This document shows, piece after piece, positions 1-6,002 of a stretch of DNA of 7,591 nt. The notes under the pieces are model-generated. The model was not told the origin of the DNA. It saw only the letters and a list, made by a program, of their open reading frames with translations, and ran no database searches. Origin of the DNA: Candidatus Aminicenantota bacterium (GTDB taxonomy: Bacteria; Acidobacteriota; Aminicenantia; Aminicenantales; Aminicenantaceae); contig JAUXEH010000133.1 of assembly GCA_030620655.1 (NCBI GenBank), positions 1 to 7,591 of the forward strand, in the 5' to 3' direction. Numbering within the stretch: the first letter of the stretch is position 1; the number at the start of each line of letters is the position of its first letter. The position numbers and the translations under genes are program-made.

Positions 1-8
1 ATATAAAC

Positions 9-83
9 TGTCATTGCGAGCGATAGCGAAGCAATCTCTTTTAAAGATGAGATTGCCACGTCGCATCGCTCCTCGCAATGACA
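9..83. repeat. Palindromic intergenic repeat (MITE-like)
   Basis: A 75-bp imperfect palindrome. The outer 12 bp are perfectly inverted (tgtcattgcgag at 9-20, ctcgcaatgaca at 72-83). An inner 8-bp pair is also perfect (gcaatctc at 31-38, gagattgc at 49-56), around an AT-rich loop at 39-48. The middle of the two arms has diverged, and the right arm is 5 bp longer. Short elements of this general look (tcattgcgagcg...gcaatct) recur between genes in many bacterial genomes and are often regarded as non-autonomous mobile or REP-like elements; that is general knowledge, not tested here. It contains no ORF. It lies downstream of the leftward sulfatase gene and could act as a transcription end for it. 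No clear target-site duplication is visible. Confidence 0.8.
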
Positions 84-202
84 AAATAATACGTCACCGA
101 AATTACGAACCAGAGCACTTAGGTTCAGAGAGGAAAATATAACTTTTTTAGGGGTTATGCAAATGGTTTTAGCAAATCCTACTGCTATGGCTCATCTTCT
201 AA

Positions 203-1687
203 TTAAACAATGGGATGCTTCTCACCCCGGTAATCGGGATTGGGCTTCGGCAGCTTTGCCTGGAGGCTTTGGAGCCAGCGGTCCAAATGGTTTTGCAGCG
301 TGCGGACTTTGTCCGGAAACCTGCCGGCAAGATCGATCTGTTCGCCGATGTCTTCCCGGATGTTGAAGAGCTCACACCGTGGGTCCTCATAATGCCGGAT
401 CAGCTTCCAGTCTCCCTCCCGTATGACGCTGTAGGGCGTTAGCCTCCCGCCCCACCAGTAATGGGGAAAATGCCAGCAGAGGGTGGTACGCGGAAGGGAT
501 CTTCCACCGCGCAGCAGAGGCACCATGTCTATGCCGTCCAGAATCCTGTCCCGCGGCAGCGGTGCTCCGGCAATGTTACAGAGAGTAGGGAAAAGGTCCT
601 GGCTGCACACCGGAATCGAACAGGTGGATCCTGATTCGATCTTTCCAGGCCAAGCGATAATCCAGGGGACACGGATCCCTCCCTCGTACGGGAAGCCCTT
701 GCCGCGCCGGAGGGGAGAATTGTCCGTGGCCTGCCCTCCGTCCACGTTTACGTGGCTGGCGCCGCCGTTGTCGGAGGTGAAGACAATGAGGGTACGGCCG
801 GTTAGATCCAGCTCCTCCAGGGTCGAAAGAATCGTCCCCACGGCCTGGTCCACGCTCTCCACCATCCCGGCATAGGTGGGGGATGTCTGGTTGGTTTTGG
901 GTTTGTTGGCATATTTGTCCCTTAGATCGGCCTTAGCCTGGATCGGCGTGTGGACGGCGTAATGGGCCATGTACAGGAAAAAGGGCTGGTCCTTGTGACG
1001 GCGGATAAAAGCGGCCGCCTCCGCGACCTCCCGGTCTGTTAGGTACTCTCCCGGTCTGCGGGGCGGCAGGGTGGGGATGGAAGCGCGGTTTTCATTCCTG
1101 TAAGGATCGAAATAGCTGGGAGGGCTTCCGTATTCGTTGCCTCCTATATTGTAGTCGAACCCTTGTTTTTCCGGCCACCAGGGTTCGTACCCCAGGTGCC
1201 ATTTCCCGACATGACAGGTTGTGTAGCCTACAGCCTTAAGCGCCTCGGCCAGCGTGACCTCATCATGGTCCAGCCAGAGCTTGTTGATCGGAGTGGCCAG
1301 CTTTCGGTCGGGCCAGCTCTCATACCCCTCGGGCGTTTTCTTATTAGCAAGGGCCTGTGTTTTCAGTCGATGTGTGGGATGGATCCAGTCGGTAATCCCA
1401 AGGCGGGCCGGGTGCCGGCCGGTCAAGACCGCCGCCCGGGTGGGGGAGCATACAGCGCAGGCGGCGTAACCCTGGGTGAATTTCATGCCGGACGCACACA
1501 ACCGGTCGATGTTCGGGGTTTCATAATAGCGGCTTCCAAAGCATCCCAGATCGGTCCAGCCCAGGTCGTCCACCAGGATCAGGACGATGTTGAGTTTTTG
1601 AGGGATCTGATCCCCGGCGTTCCTGGGCAGGATCGAGGCTGCCAGGGCGAATTGACCGGTTTTTTTGATGAATTGACGCCTGTCCAT
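203..1687 (-). CDS. Tat-exported formylglycine-dependent sulfatase
   Basis: A 494-residue type I sulfatase of the alkaline-phosphatase superfamily, hydrolysing sulfate esters, probably in the periplasm. Family motifs appear in order: metal-binding Asp40-Asp41 (LVDDLGWTDLG); the formylglycine signature CSPTRAAVLTGR with Cys80 as the residue to be oxidised and Arg84; GKWHLG with Lys162 and His164; the His-containing AHYAVHTP (His242/His245); TSDNGG with metal ligands Asp306-Asn307; and RRGKGFPYEGGIRVP with Lys330. Length is normal and the active site looks intact. The N-terminus MDRRQFIKK plus a hydrophobic stretch is a twin-arginine signal. The ATG at 1687 was chosen because it places this signal at the start; an upstream in-frame TTG (1726) would add 13 unlikely residues lying partly in a repeat. 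Its ribosome binding site is weak (aagaag). The substrate cannot be told. No sulfatase-maturing enzyme is in the window. Confidence 0.95.
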   Translation of the reverse strand: MDRRQFIKKTGQFALAASILPRNAGDQIPQKLNIVLILVDDLGWTDLGCFGSRYYETPNIDRLCASGMKFTQGYAACAVCSPTRAAVLTGRHPARLGITDWIHPTHRLKTQALANKKTPEGYESWPDRKLATPINKLWLDHDEVTLAEALKAVGYTTCHVGKWHLGYEPWWPEKQGFDYNIGGNEYGSPPSYFDPYRNENRASIPTLPPRRPGEYLTDREVAEAAAFIRRHKDQPFFLYMAHYAVHTPIQAKADLRDKYANKPKTNQTSPTYAGMVESVDQAVGTILSTLEELDLTGRTLIVFTSDNGGASHVNVDGGQATDNSPLRRGKGFPYEGGIRVPWIIAWPGKIESGSTCSIPVCSQDLFPTLCNIAGAPLPRDRILDGIDMVPLLRGGRSLPRTTLCWHFPHYWWGGRLTPYSVIREGDWKLIRHYEDPRCELFNIREDIGEQIDLAGRFPDKVRTLQNHLDRWLQSLQAKLPKPNPDYRGEKHPIV

Positions 1688-1723
1688 GACTGACTTCTTA
1701 TTACCACAGCCCATGTCAGGGGT

Positions 1724-1770
1724 CAACTCGATTTACGCTCCGACAACAACCCGATTTACGCTCCGACAAC
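1724..1770. repeat. Tandem 23-bp direct repeat upstream of the sulfatase
   Basis: Two copies of cgatttacgctccgacaac lie at 1729-1747 and 1752-1770, exactly 23 bp apart. The match extends leftward through caac with a single T/C difference (1728 against 1751). Both copies lie just upstream of the chosen sulfatase start, and the rejected TTG start (1724-1726) falls at the edge of copy 1. The copies could be paired regulator sites for the sulfatase, or remnants of a dispersed intergenic repeat. Nothing in the window decides between these. Confidence 0.75.
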
Positions 1771-1815
1771 TGCAAACACTCGAAAAATAAGCAGTTAATG
1801 GCTTAGAGAGGCACG

Positions 1816-1854
1816 AAATATCGCTTAGATGCGATATTTTGGGCCCAAAATCGC
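1816..1854. other. Cluster of alternative hairpins in the divergent intergenic region
   Basis: A perfect 9-bp stem (aaatatcgc at 1816-1824, gcgatattt at 1831-1839) has a 6-base loop. Its right arm is also the left arm of a second hairpin: gcga at 1831-1834 and tttt-ggg at 1837-1843 pair with ccc-aaaa-tcgc at 1844-1854, leaving TA (1835-1836) bulged. The centre of the second is the 14-bp perfect palindrome ttttgggcccaaaa (1837-1850). The two folds cannot form together. The cluster lies upstream of the predicted promoter for the secreted-protein gene and outside both coding regions. It is followed by ggtttt, so a terminator or insulator role on the plus strand is possible, as is a protein-binding palindrome. 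Confidence 0.55.
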
Positions 1855-1909
1855 GGTTTTAAGTGAATTTTTCCCTGCGGACAGTCTGAGGTACGAGCAG
1901 AATCTTGTA

Positions 1910-1939
1910 TTGAGTAATCCTCTCTAATCGGGTTATACT
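1910..1939 (+). promoter_or_regulatory. Predicted promoter of the secreted-protein gene
   Basis: TTGAGT (1910-1915) and TATACT (1934-1939) are separated by 18 bases and resemble a housekeeping sigma-70-type promoter. It lies in an AT-rich stretch about 46 bases before the chosen ATG at 1986, giving a leader of roughly 40 bases. The call is by eye from consensus similarity. Confidence 0.5.
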
Positions 1940-1973
1940 GAAGCAAAGGTCACAAATGCTCGACTATACCAGG

Positions 1974-1979
1974 AAGGAG
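1974..1979 (+). promoter_or_regulatory. Ribosome binding site that sets the start at 1986
   Basis: AAGGAG sits 6 bases before the ATG at 1986. An earlier in-frame ATG (1956) has no comparable site and would put ten mostly polar or charged residues in front of the signal peptide. The strong site therefore favours 1986. Confidence 0.8.
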
Positions 1980-1985
1980 AATTCC

Positions 1986-2531
1986 ATGTTTAAGAAATCC
2001 ACGGGTCTTTTATTGATCGTTTTGCTGGCAATTCCATGTCTTGCCATCGCCCAGGAATCCGCGGAACCAGTTCTCCAGAAGGGGGATGTGGAACGCTTCA
2101 TCAAAACCTTTCCGGTGTTCAAGGTGGAGCTCGAGAAACTGGGCATGAAGTATGAGGCGGAGGAGGGGGATTACACCGTTCCCGAAGCTTTCCAAGCCAG
2201 CGCCGAGTTCACTGCGCTTCTGAAAAAGCACGGCTGGGACGAGAATTTTTTTATGAAGATGGGGACCATTTTTATGGGTTACGTCTCGCTGGTGCACAAG
2301 AAGGAAATGCAGCAGCTGGATCCCGAGATCGAGAAGGCGATCAAGGAGATCGAGTCCACCGCCGGAGTGTCGGAAGCCATGAAAAAACAGATGGTCGAAC
2401 GCCTCAGGGCCACCCAGAAGATGATGGGAGGCCAGCAGGGCGCCATGCAGAATAGCGTACACGAGGCCGATCTTGAGCTGATCCGTCCCATGATCCCGGA
2501 GCTGAGAAAACTCTTCGAAGACGAGGATTGA
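1986..2531 (+). CDS. Small secreted protein of unknown function
   Basis: A 181-residue protein. Residues 1-22 form a classical Sec signal: MFKK, then the hydrophobic run through LLLIVLLAIPCLAIA, with likely cleavage after Ala22 (A-I-A before Gln23). The Cys at 18 is preceded by Pro and does not form a good lipobox, so I read it as a soluble periplasmic or exported protein and not a lipoprotein. The mature part is highly charged, rich in Lys, Glu and Met, and looks mostly helical, with amphipathic stretches around residues 104-145 (HKKEMQQLDPEIEKAIKEIE and onward) and a final helix ending in EDED. There is no catalytic motif, Cys pair or metal site that I recognise. It has its own promoter and is separated by 232 bases from the padR gene, so it appears to be monocistronic. 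I do not recognise the family. Confidence 0.85.
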   Translation: MFKKSTGLLLIVLLAIPCLAIAQESAEPVLQKGDVERFIKTFPVFKVELEKLGMKYEAEEGDYTVPEAFQASAEFTALLKKHGWDENFFMKMGTIFMGYVSLVHKKEMQQLDPEIEKAIKEIESTAGVSEAMKKQMVERLRATQKMMGGQQGAMQNSVHEADLELIRPMIPELRKLFEDED

Positions 2532-2687
2532 TTCTCGGCGCCTAAAAGCCAGTATTATAAGGGGGAGTATTCCATACAGGTCGTACGCTGGCTGCTGGCG
2601 GGAATTCGGCATCGGGGACCACAGGAAAATCCTCTCCTCAAGTCCGCTCCTGATGGCGGCAGCATGCTGGTGTCCCTTTTGAGTTAA

Positions 2688-2705
2688 TTTCCTACATTGT
2701 AGTAA
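2688..2705. promoter_or_regulatory. Upstream operator-like palindrome (site 1)
   Basis: Contains the perfect palindrome CTACA-T-TGTAG (2692-2702). Read on the opposite strand, the 18-base site matches site 2 (2734-2751) at 15 of 18 positions, including the flanking GGAAA. It lies just upstream of the predicted -35 box of the padR operon. Its pairing with a second copy over the -10 region points to a repressor site, most simply for the PadR protein encoded downstream. Confidence 0.6.
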
Positions 2706-2714
2706 AAAAAAAGC

Positions 2715-2743
2715 TTGACATCCCGGTTTATATATACTACGTT
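2715..2743 (+). promoter_or_regulatory. Predicted promoter of the padR-permease operon
   Basis: A perfect TTGACA -35 box (2715-2720) is followed after 17 bases by TACGTT (2738-2743) as the best-spaced -10 box. A better-looking TATACT (2733-2738) is only 12 bases from the -35 and is too close. The -10 region lies inside operator-like site 2, so a bound repressor would block RNA polymerase. An A-run upstream (2703-2712) could act as an UP-like element. Confidence 0.6.
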
Positions 2744-2751
2744 GTAGGAAA
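2734..2751. promoter_or_regulatory. Operator-like palindrome over the -10 region (site 2)
   Basis: The core CTACG-T-TGTAG (2737-2747) is a one-mismatch palindrome, an inverted near-copy of site 1 with 45 bp between centres. It overlaps the predicted -10 box and ends 12 bases before the padR start codon. This is the classical position for autorepression. That PadR binds here is inferred. Confidence 0.6.
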
Positions 2752-2763
2752 AAAGAGGCGAAC

Positions 2764-3093
2764 ATGACCAAGAAATTCATCTCCCGTTCCGAGGAATACA
2801 TCCTGCTGGCCATCGTGCGGCTCCGCGAGAGTGCCTACGGCGTGGCCATCCGCAACCGGCTCAAGCAGGACACAGGCGAGACCTGGGCCTTCGGCGCCGT
2901 GCACGTCATGCTGAGCAGGCTCGAGAAAAAGGGGCTGCTGGAATCCTACCTGGCCGAGCCCACTCCCCAGCGAGGCGGCCGCAGCAAGCGGATCTACACC
3001 ATGACCTCCCTGGGGAAGCAAACCCTGGGCCAGATCAAAAAGGTCCAGGACAGGGTGTGGTCCGACATCTCGGAGTTTTCCACGGTGGAGTGA
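2764..3093 (+). CDS. PadR-family transcriptional regulator
   Basis: A 109-residue winged-helix DNA-binding protein. The PadR pattern is clear: an N-terminal helix (EEYILLAIVRL, residues 10-20), then YGVAIRNRL (25-33), a recognition-helix region (FGAVHVMLSRLEKKGLLES, 43-61), and a basic wing with GGRSKRIYTMTSLGKQTL (71-88). The C-terminal dimerisation helix is short, as in the small PadR subfamily. Start ATG at 2764 has AAGAGG (2753-2758) five bases upstream. PadR proteins are usually repressors that dimerise and release DNA on ligand binding; the ligand is unknown. It is the first gene of an operon with the permease, with only 2 bases between stop and next ATG. PadR genes next to MacB-like permeases are a common arrangement, and the paired palindromes around the promoter suggest autoregulation. 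Confidence 0.93.
   Translation: MTKKFISRSEEYILLAIVRLRESAYGVAIRNRLKQDTGETWAFGAVHVMLSRLEKKGLLESYLAEPTPQRGGRSKRIYTMTSLGKQTLGQIKKVQDRVWSDISEFSTVE
3084..3090 (+). promoter_or_regulatory. Ribosome binding site that sets the permease start at 3096
   Basis: GGTGGAG lies within the last codons of padR, with GGAG 5 bases before the ATG at 3096. This favours 3096 over an in-frame GTG at 3057 inside padR, and implies translational coupling of the two genes. Confidence 0.75.
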
Positions 3094-3095
3094 AC

Positions 3096-5726
3096 ATGAC
3101 ACCCGAAGACACCTACATTCGGCCGCCCCGGTTCTCGGAGTGGCTCCTCAAACGGATGTTTCCGGAAAAGGGCGTCTACACCCTGGTCGGCGACGTGGCG
3201 GAGACTTTTCAGCACTTATATCTTGAAAAAGGGCGCCGCCCCGCCCGCTTCTGGTACAGGGTGCAGCTCGTCAAGGCCGTTCCCGCCTTTGTAAAAGACT
3301 TTTTCTACTGGAGATTCACCATGCTCAGAAGTTACGCCAAGCTTGCGTACAGGCACATGATAAGACAGAAGGGCTATTCCTTCATCAACATCGCCGGCCT
3401 GGCCATCGGTATGGCCTGCACCATCCTGATCCTGCTTTGGGTCCGGGACGAGTTAAGCTTCGATCGTTTTCACGCGCACAAAAGGGATATCTACCGCGTG
3501 ACGTGTATCGGCACCGAGACAAGTTTTTTCGGATCCCCGGCCCCCTTCGCACCGGCCATCATAGCCGAGATCCCGGAAGTCGAGGATGCTGTACGTATCA
3601 TGAAGGCGCCGCGCTTTGTGTTCAAACGAGGCGAAAAAGCGTTCTACGAAGACAACGGGATATCTGCGGACCCCTCTTTTTTTGACATTTTCTCCTTTGA
3701 GGTCTTGAAAGGCGACCCGAAATCTGCCTTTGCCTTCCCTTTCAACATCGCCCTGACCGAGAGCCTGGCACGTAAATATTTCGGTGATGAAGATCCCATA
3801 GGCGAATCCATCCAGCTGGAGGGCCGGGCAGACATCCGGGTGGCGGCGGTCATGGCGGACGTCCCGGCTAACTCTCACCTCCAGTTCGACTATGTGCTCC
3901 CCCACAAGCTCGTCCGCTGGTGCGGTTTGAAATGGGGGGATTTCAATTTCATGACCTACATCCGGGCCTCCGCCACGAGGGACGAGGGCCTGCTGATCCA
4001 AAAGCTGAACGACGTTTCCGAAAAACACGGCTGCCCTCAGATCGTGGAGAAGCAGCTGACATTCTCTCTCCAGGCCCTGCCGGACATCTACTTGAATCCG
4101 CTCGGAAATTATGACATACCTCTCGGTAACAAGAGGTATGTGGTCCTGTTTTCCGTCATCGCTCTGTTCATCCTGTTCATCGCCTGCGTGAATTACATCA
4201 ACTTGTCCACGGCCCGGGCGGAGAAACGGGCCCGTGAGGTCGGTCTGCGCAAAGTGGTGGGTGCAGCCCGGGTCCAGGTGATCAAGCAGTTTTTCGGCGA
4301 ATCCCTAATTATGGCATTACTCTCTCTTTTCCTCGCGGTGATGTCTGCCTGGCTGCTCATGCCGGTCTTCAACGGATTAACCGGCAAGAGCCTGTCGTTT
4401 GATATCTTCGATCCTATGGTCCTCCTGGGGCTCCTCGGCATCACCTGCCTGGCTGGTCTCCTCGCAGGGCTCTATCCGGCCCTGTATCTCTCTTCCTTCG
4501 AGCCCATCAATGTGCTGAGGAATAACCTCATGGCGCGGTCCTGGCTCACGGGGCCGTCGAATCGGCAGGCCCGCAAGGGCTCGCTGCGGCGCATCCTGGT
4601 GGTCGCCCAGTTCTCCCTCTCCATCATCCTGATCCTCGCCACCATGGTCATCTACAACCAGCTGAGCTTCATGCGGGACAAAAGCTGGAACTCCGGAGGC
4701 GATGTCATGCTCCACATCCCCTTCAAGGACAATCTTCCTGCCAAATATGACCTGGTCAGGAACGAGCTCCTGAAGCATTCTGGGATCTCTGCGGTCGCGG
4801 CCAAGGATGTGGTGCCCACCTCTCTCCGCAACAACACCTCGGGAGTGGGCTGGGAGGGGAAGACCGAGGATCAGTCCGGCATCCACATGGAGACCACACG
4901 CGTGGATTTTAACTACTTCCCGACCATGGGCATGGATATCGTCGCAGGCCGGGGCTTTTCACAGGAATTCCCGGGTGATGTCGGCAAGGCCTTTATCCTG
5001 AACGAAGAGGCCGTGCGCATAGCCGGAATCGAGGCCCCGGTCGGAAAACGGTTCCGTCTCTATGGGAATGTCGGTACAATCGTGGGCGTTGTCGAAAACA
5101 CGTATTTCCACTCGCTGCGCACGGTCCTCAGAGCCCAGGTCTTCTATCTCTTCACGGATCTCGCCCGCCAGAGTTCCGGAGGAGTGGTGCTCATCCGCGT
5201 GAAGGCTCCTCAGGGCCTCAATGACCTTCAGGAGACCATCGCGCGCATTGAGAATGCCTGGCTGGGAGTGAACTCGGTCGCTCCCTTTGAGTATCGCTTC
5301 CTGGACGAGACCATCGCGGCCCAGTATGGGAATGAGCGGCGTTTGGGGCGCCTCTTCGGTTACTTCGCCTTCTTAGCCGTATTCATCTCGTGCCTAGGAC
5401 TCGTGGGGCTGGCCTCCTTCCTGGCCGAACTACGGACCAAGGAGATCGGGATCCGCAAGGCGCTGGGTGCCGGCCTCCGGGATATCGTGGGCATGCTGTC
5501 CCGGGATTTCACGCTCTGGGTGCTGGCCGCCAACCTCATCGCCTGGCCCGTAGCCTGGCTCGTCATGCGCCGCTGGCTGCAGAATTTCGCCTACCGGACA
5601 CCGATCACCTGGTGGATCTTTCCGGCTGCCGGTGCGATCGCCCTGGTGATCGCCTGGGCCACTGTCAGCCTGCAGACGCTGCGGGCCGCCCGATCCAATC
5701 CCGTCGACGCCCTGCGTTACGAATGA
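3096..5726 (+). CDS. Duplicated MacB/FtsX-like ABC permease with N-terminal prefix domain
   Basis: An 876-residue inner-membrane protein. Residues ~11-70 (RFSEWLLKRMFPEKGVYTLV through FYW) form a soluble segment resembling the 'permease prefix domain 2' seen in such transporters. The core is two tandem MacB/FtsX-type units. Unit one has a membrane helix at ~97-117, a large periplasmic domain, and helices at ~348-368, 400-424 and 439-464. Unit two has a helix at ~498-521, a second periplasmic domain, and helices at ~754-778, 805-825 and 838-858. Each unit carries the family signature after its second helix: EVGLRKVVGA (381-390) and EIGIRKALGA (783-792). The C-terminus SNPVDALRYE is typical. 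No ATPase is fused or adjacent, so it must borrow one from elsewhere or work otherwise. Family members couple cytoplasmic ATP hydrolysis to periplasmic motion for export or envelope processes; the substrate is unknown. Translationally coupled to padR. A second start at 3321 is possible. Confidence 0.92.
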   Translation: MTPEDTYIRPPRFSEWLLKRMFPEKGVYTLVGDVAETFQHLYLEKGRRPARFWYRVQLVKAVPAFVKDFFYWRFTMLRSYAKLAYRHMIRQKGYSFINIAGLAIGMACTILILLWVRDELSFDRFHAHKRDIYRVTCIGTETSFFGSPAPFAPAIIAEIPEVEDAVRIMKAPRFVFKRGEKAFYEDNGISADPSFFDIFSFEVLKGDPKSAFAFPFNIALTESLARKYFGDEDPIGESIQLEGRADIRVAAVMADVPANSHLQFDYVLPHKLVRWCGLKWGDFNFMTYIRASATRDEGLLIQKLNDVSEKHGCPQIVEKQLTFSLQALPDIYLNPLGNYDIPLGNKRYVVLFSVIALFILFIACVNYINLSTARAEKRAREVGLRKVVGAARVQVIKQFFGESLIMALLSLFLAVMSAWLLMPVFNGLTGKSLSFDIFDPMVLLGLLGITCLAGLLAGLYPALYLSSFEPINVLRNNLMARSWLTGPSNRQARKGSLRRILVVAQFSLSIILILATMVIYNQLSFMRDKSWNSGGDVMLHIPFKDNLPAKYDLVRNELLKHSGISAVAAKDVVPTSLRNNTSGVGWEGKTEDQSGIHMETTRVDFNYFPTMGMDIVAGRGFSQEFPGDVGKAFILNEEAVRIAGIEAPVGKRFRLYGNVGTIVGVVENTYFHSLRTVLRAQVFYLFTDLARQSSGGVVLIRVKAPQGLNDLQETIARIENAWLGVNSVAPFEYRFLDETIAAQYGNERRLGRLFGYFAFLAVFISCLGLVGLASFLAELRTKEIGIRKALGAGLRDIVGMLSRDFTLWVLAANLIAWPVAWLVMRRWLQNFAYRTPITWWIFPAAGAIALVIAWATVSLQTLRAARSNPVDALRYE
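3310..3323 (+). promoter_or_regulatory. Possible internal ribosome binding site and ATG at the prefix/core junction
   Basis: GGAG (3310-3313) lies 7 bases before an in-frame ATG (3321-3323), codon 76 of the permease. The peptide starting there (MLRSYAKLAYRHMIRQKGYS) looks like the usual beginning of MacB-like permeases that lack the prefix. An 801-residue isoform could start here. This is read from spacing and motif only. Confidence 0.4.
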
Positions 5727-5755
5727 GACAGCCGGGCAGGCTTATACATCGGCCC

Positions 5756-5790
5756 GGTGAATTTCCCCAGCGAGAAAATTCACCTTATTC
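5756..5790 (+). terminator. Hairpin downstream of the permease, possible terminator
   Basis: A perfect 9-bp stem (ggtgaattt at 5756-5764, aaattcacc at 5776-5784) has an 11-base loop and is followed by ttattc. It starts 30 bases after the permease stop. The stem is AT-rich and the T-tract is broken, so it is a weak candidate for a rho-independent terminator of the padR operon. Confidence 0.4.
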
Positions 5791-5911
5791 CTCGGCTCGC
5801 TCTTCTCTTCGAGAAACCGTGCCCGCTCGCCTCCGGATGGCCTCTGTTTCAGCCCGCCCGGCTGTAGGGCAAAAGAGAATCATCTGGGAATGCGTTTCTT
5901 GCCCTCAGTGA

Positions 5912-5940
5912 TTGACGCTGTGAGAGCGCTGTGATATTTT
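5912..5940 (+). promoter_or_regulatory. Predicted promoter of the propeller gene
   Basis: TTGACG (5912-5917) and TATTTT (5935-5940) are separated by the ideal 17 bases. The predicted transcript start near 5947 would give a leader of about 55 bases before the ATG at 6003. A small inverted repeat (cgct at 5916-5919, agcg at 5925-5928) lies at the left of the spacer. The propeller gene therefore seems to be transcribed separately from the permease. Confidence 0.55.
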
Positions 5941-6002
5941 TCACGGAATGACTCCTCGGTTTCTCGAAGCGATCATAATCTTTCATGTAAGGGGCGACTC
6001 CC

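Larger units (their letters stand above)
5728..5969. repeat. Overlapping long-range inverted repeats in the intergenic region
   Basis: Two perfect inverted pairs overlap. The first is acagccgggc (5728-5737) with gcccggctgt (5856-5865). The second is cttcgagaaaccg (5807-5819) with cggtttctcgaag (5957-5969), a 13-bp match across 137 bases. They span most of the 276-base gap between the permease and the propeller gene. No convincing ORF lies inside. They may be decayed mobile-element ends, paired protein sites or chance. Confidence 0.45.

Noticed and set aside
157..366. Plus-strand 69-residue ORF at the 3' end of the sulfatase
   Set aside because: It is mostly antisense to the conserved sulfatase C-terminus, has no convincing ribosome binding site, and its sequence has no recognisable feature.
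1163..1693. Plus-strand 176-residue ORF opposite the sulfatase N-terminal half
   Set aside because: It lies antisense to the metal-site and formylglycine motifs, which are clearly coding on the minus strand.
1688..1726. Sulfatase starting at TTG 1726 (13 residues longer)
   Set aside because: It would place non-signal residues in front of the twin-arginine motif and begins in a direct repeat; the ATG at 1687 gives a standard Tat signal.
2532..2687. Possible small gene or terminator between the secreted-protein gene and padR
   Set aside because: I found no ATG-initiated ORF with a ribosome binding site and no strong stem followed by a T-run; the stretch seems to be plain spacer.
2010..2813. 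Minus-strand 267-residue ORF across the secreted-protein gene and padR promoter
   Set aside because: It is a shadow of the secreted-protein frame; it also runs through the promoter/operator region and the padR start, and shows no family motif.
3057..3095. Permease starting at GTG 3057 inside padR
   Set aside because: The ATG at 3096 has a properly spaced GGAG, and the extra 13 residues do not resemble prefix-domain sequence.
5390..5911. Plus-strand 173-residue ORF overlapping the permease C-terminus
   Set aside because: Most of it is out of frame with the conserved final membrane helices and is Arg/Pro/Gly-rich, as expected for a shadow frame in GC-rich DNA.
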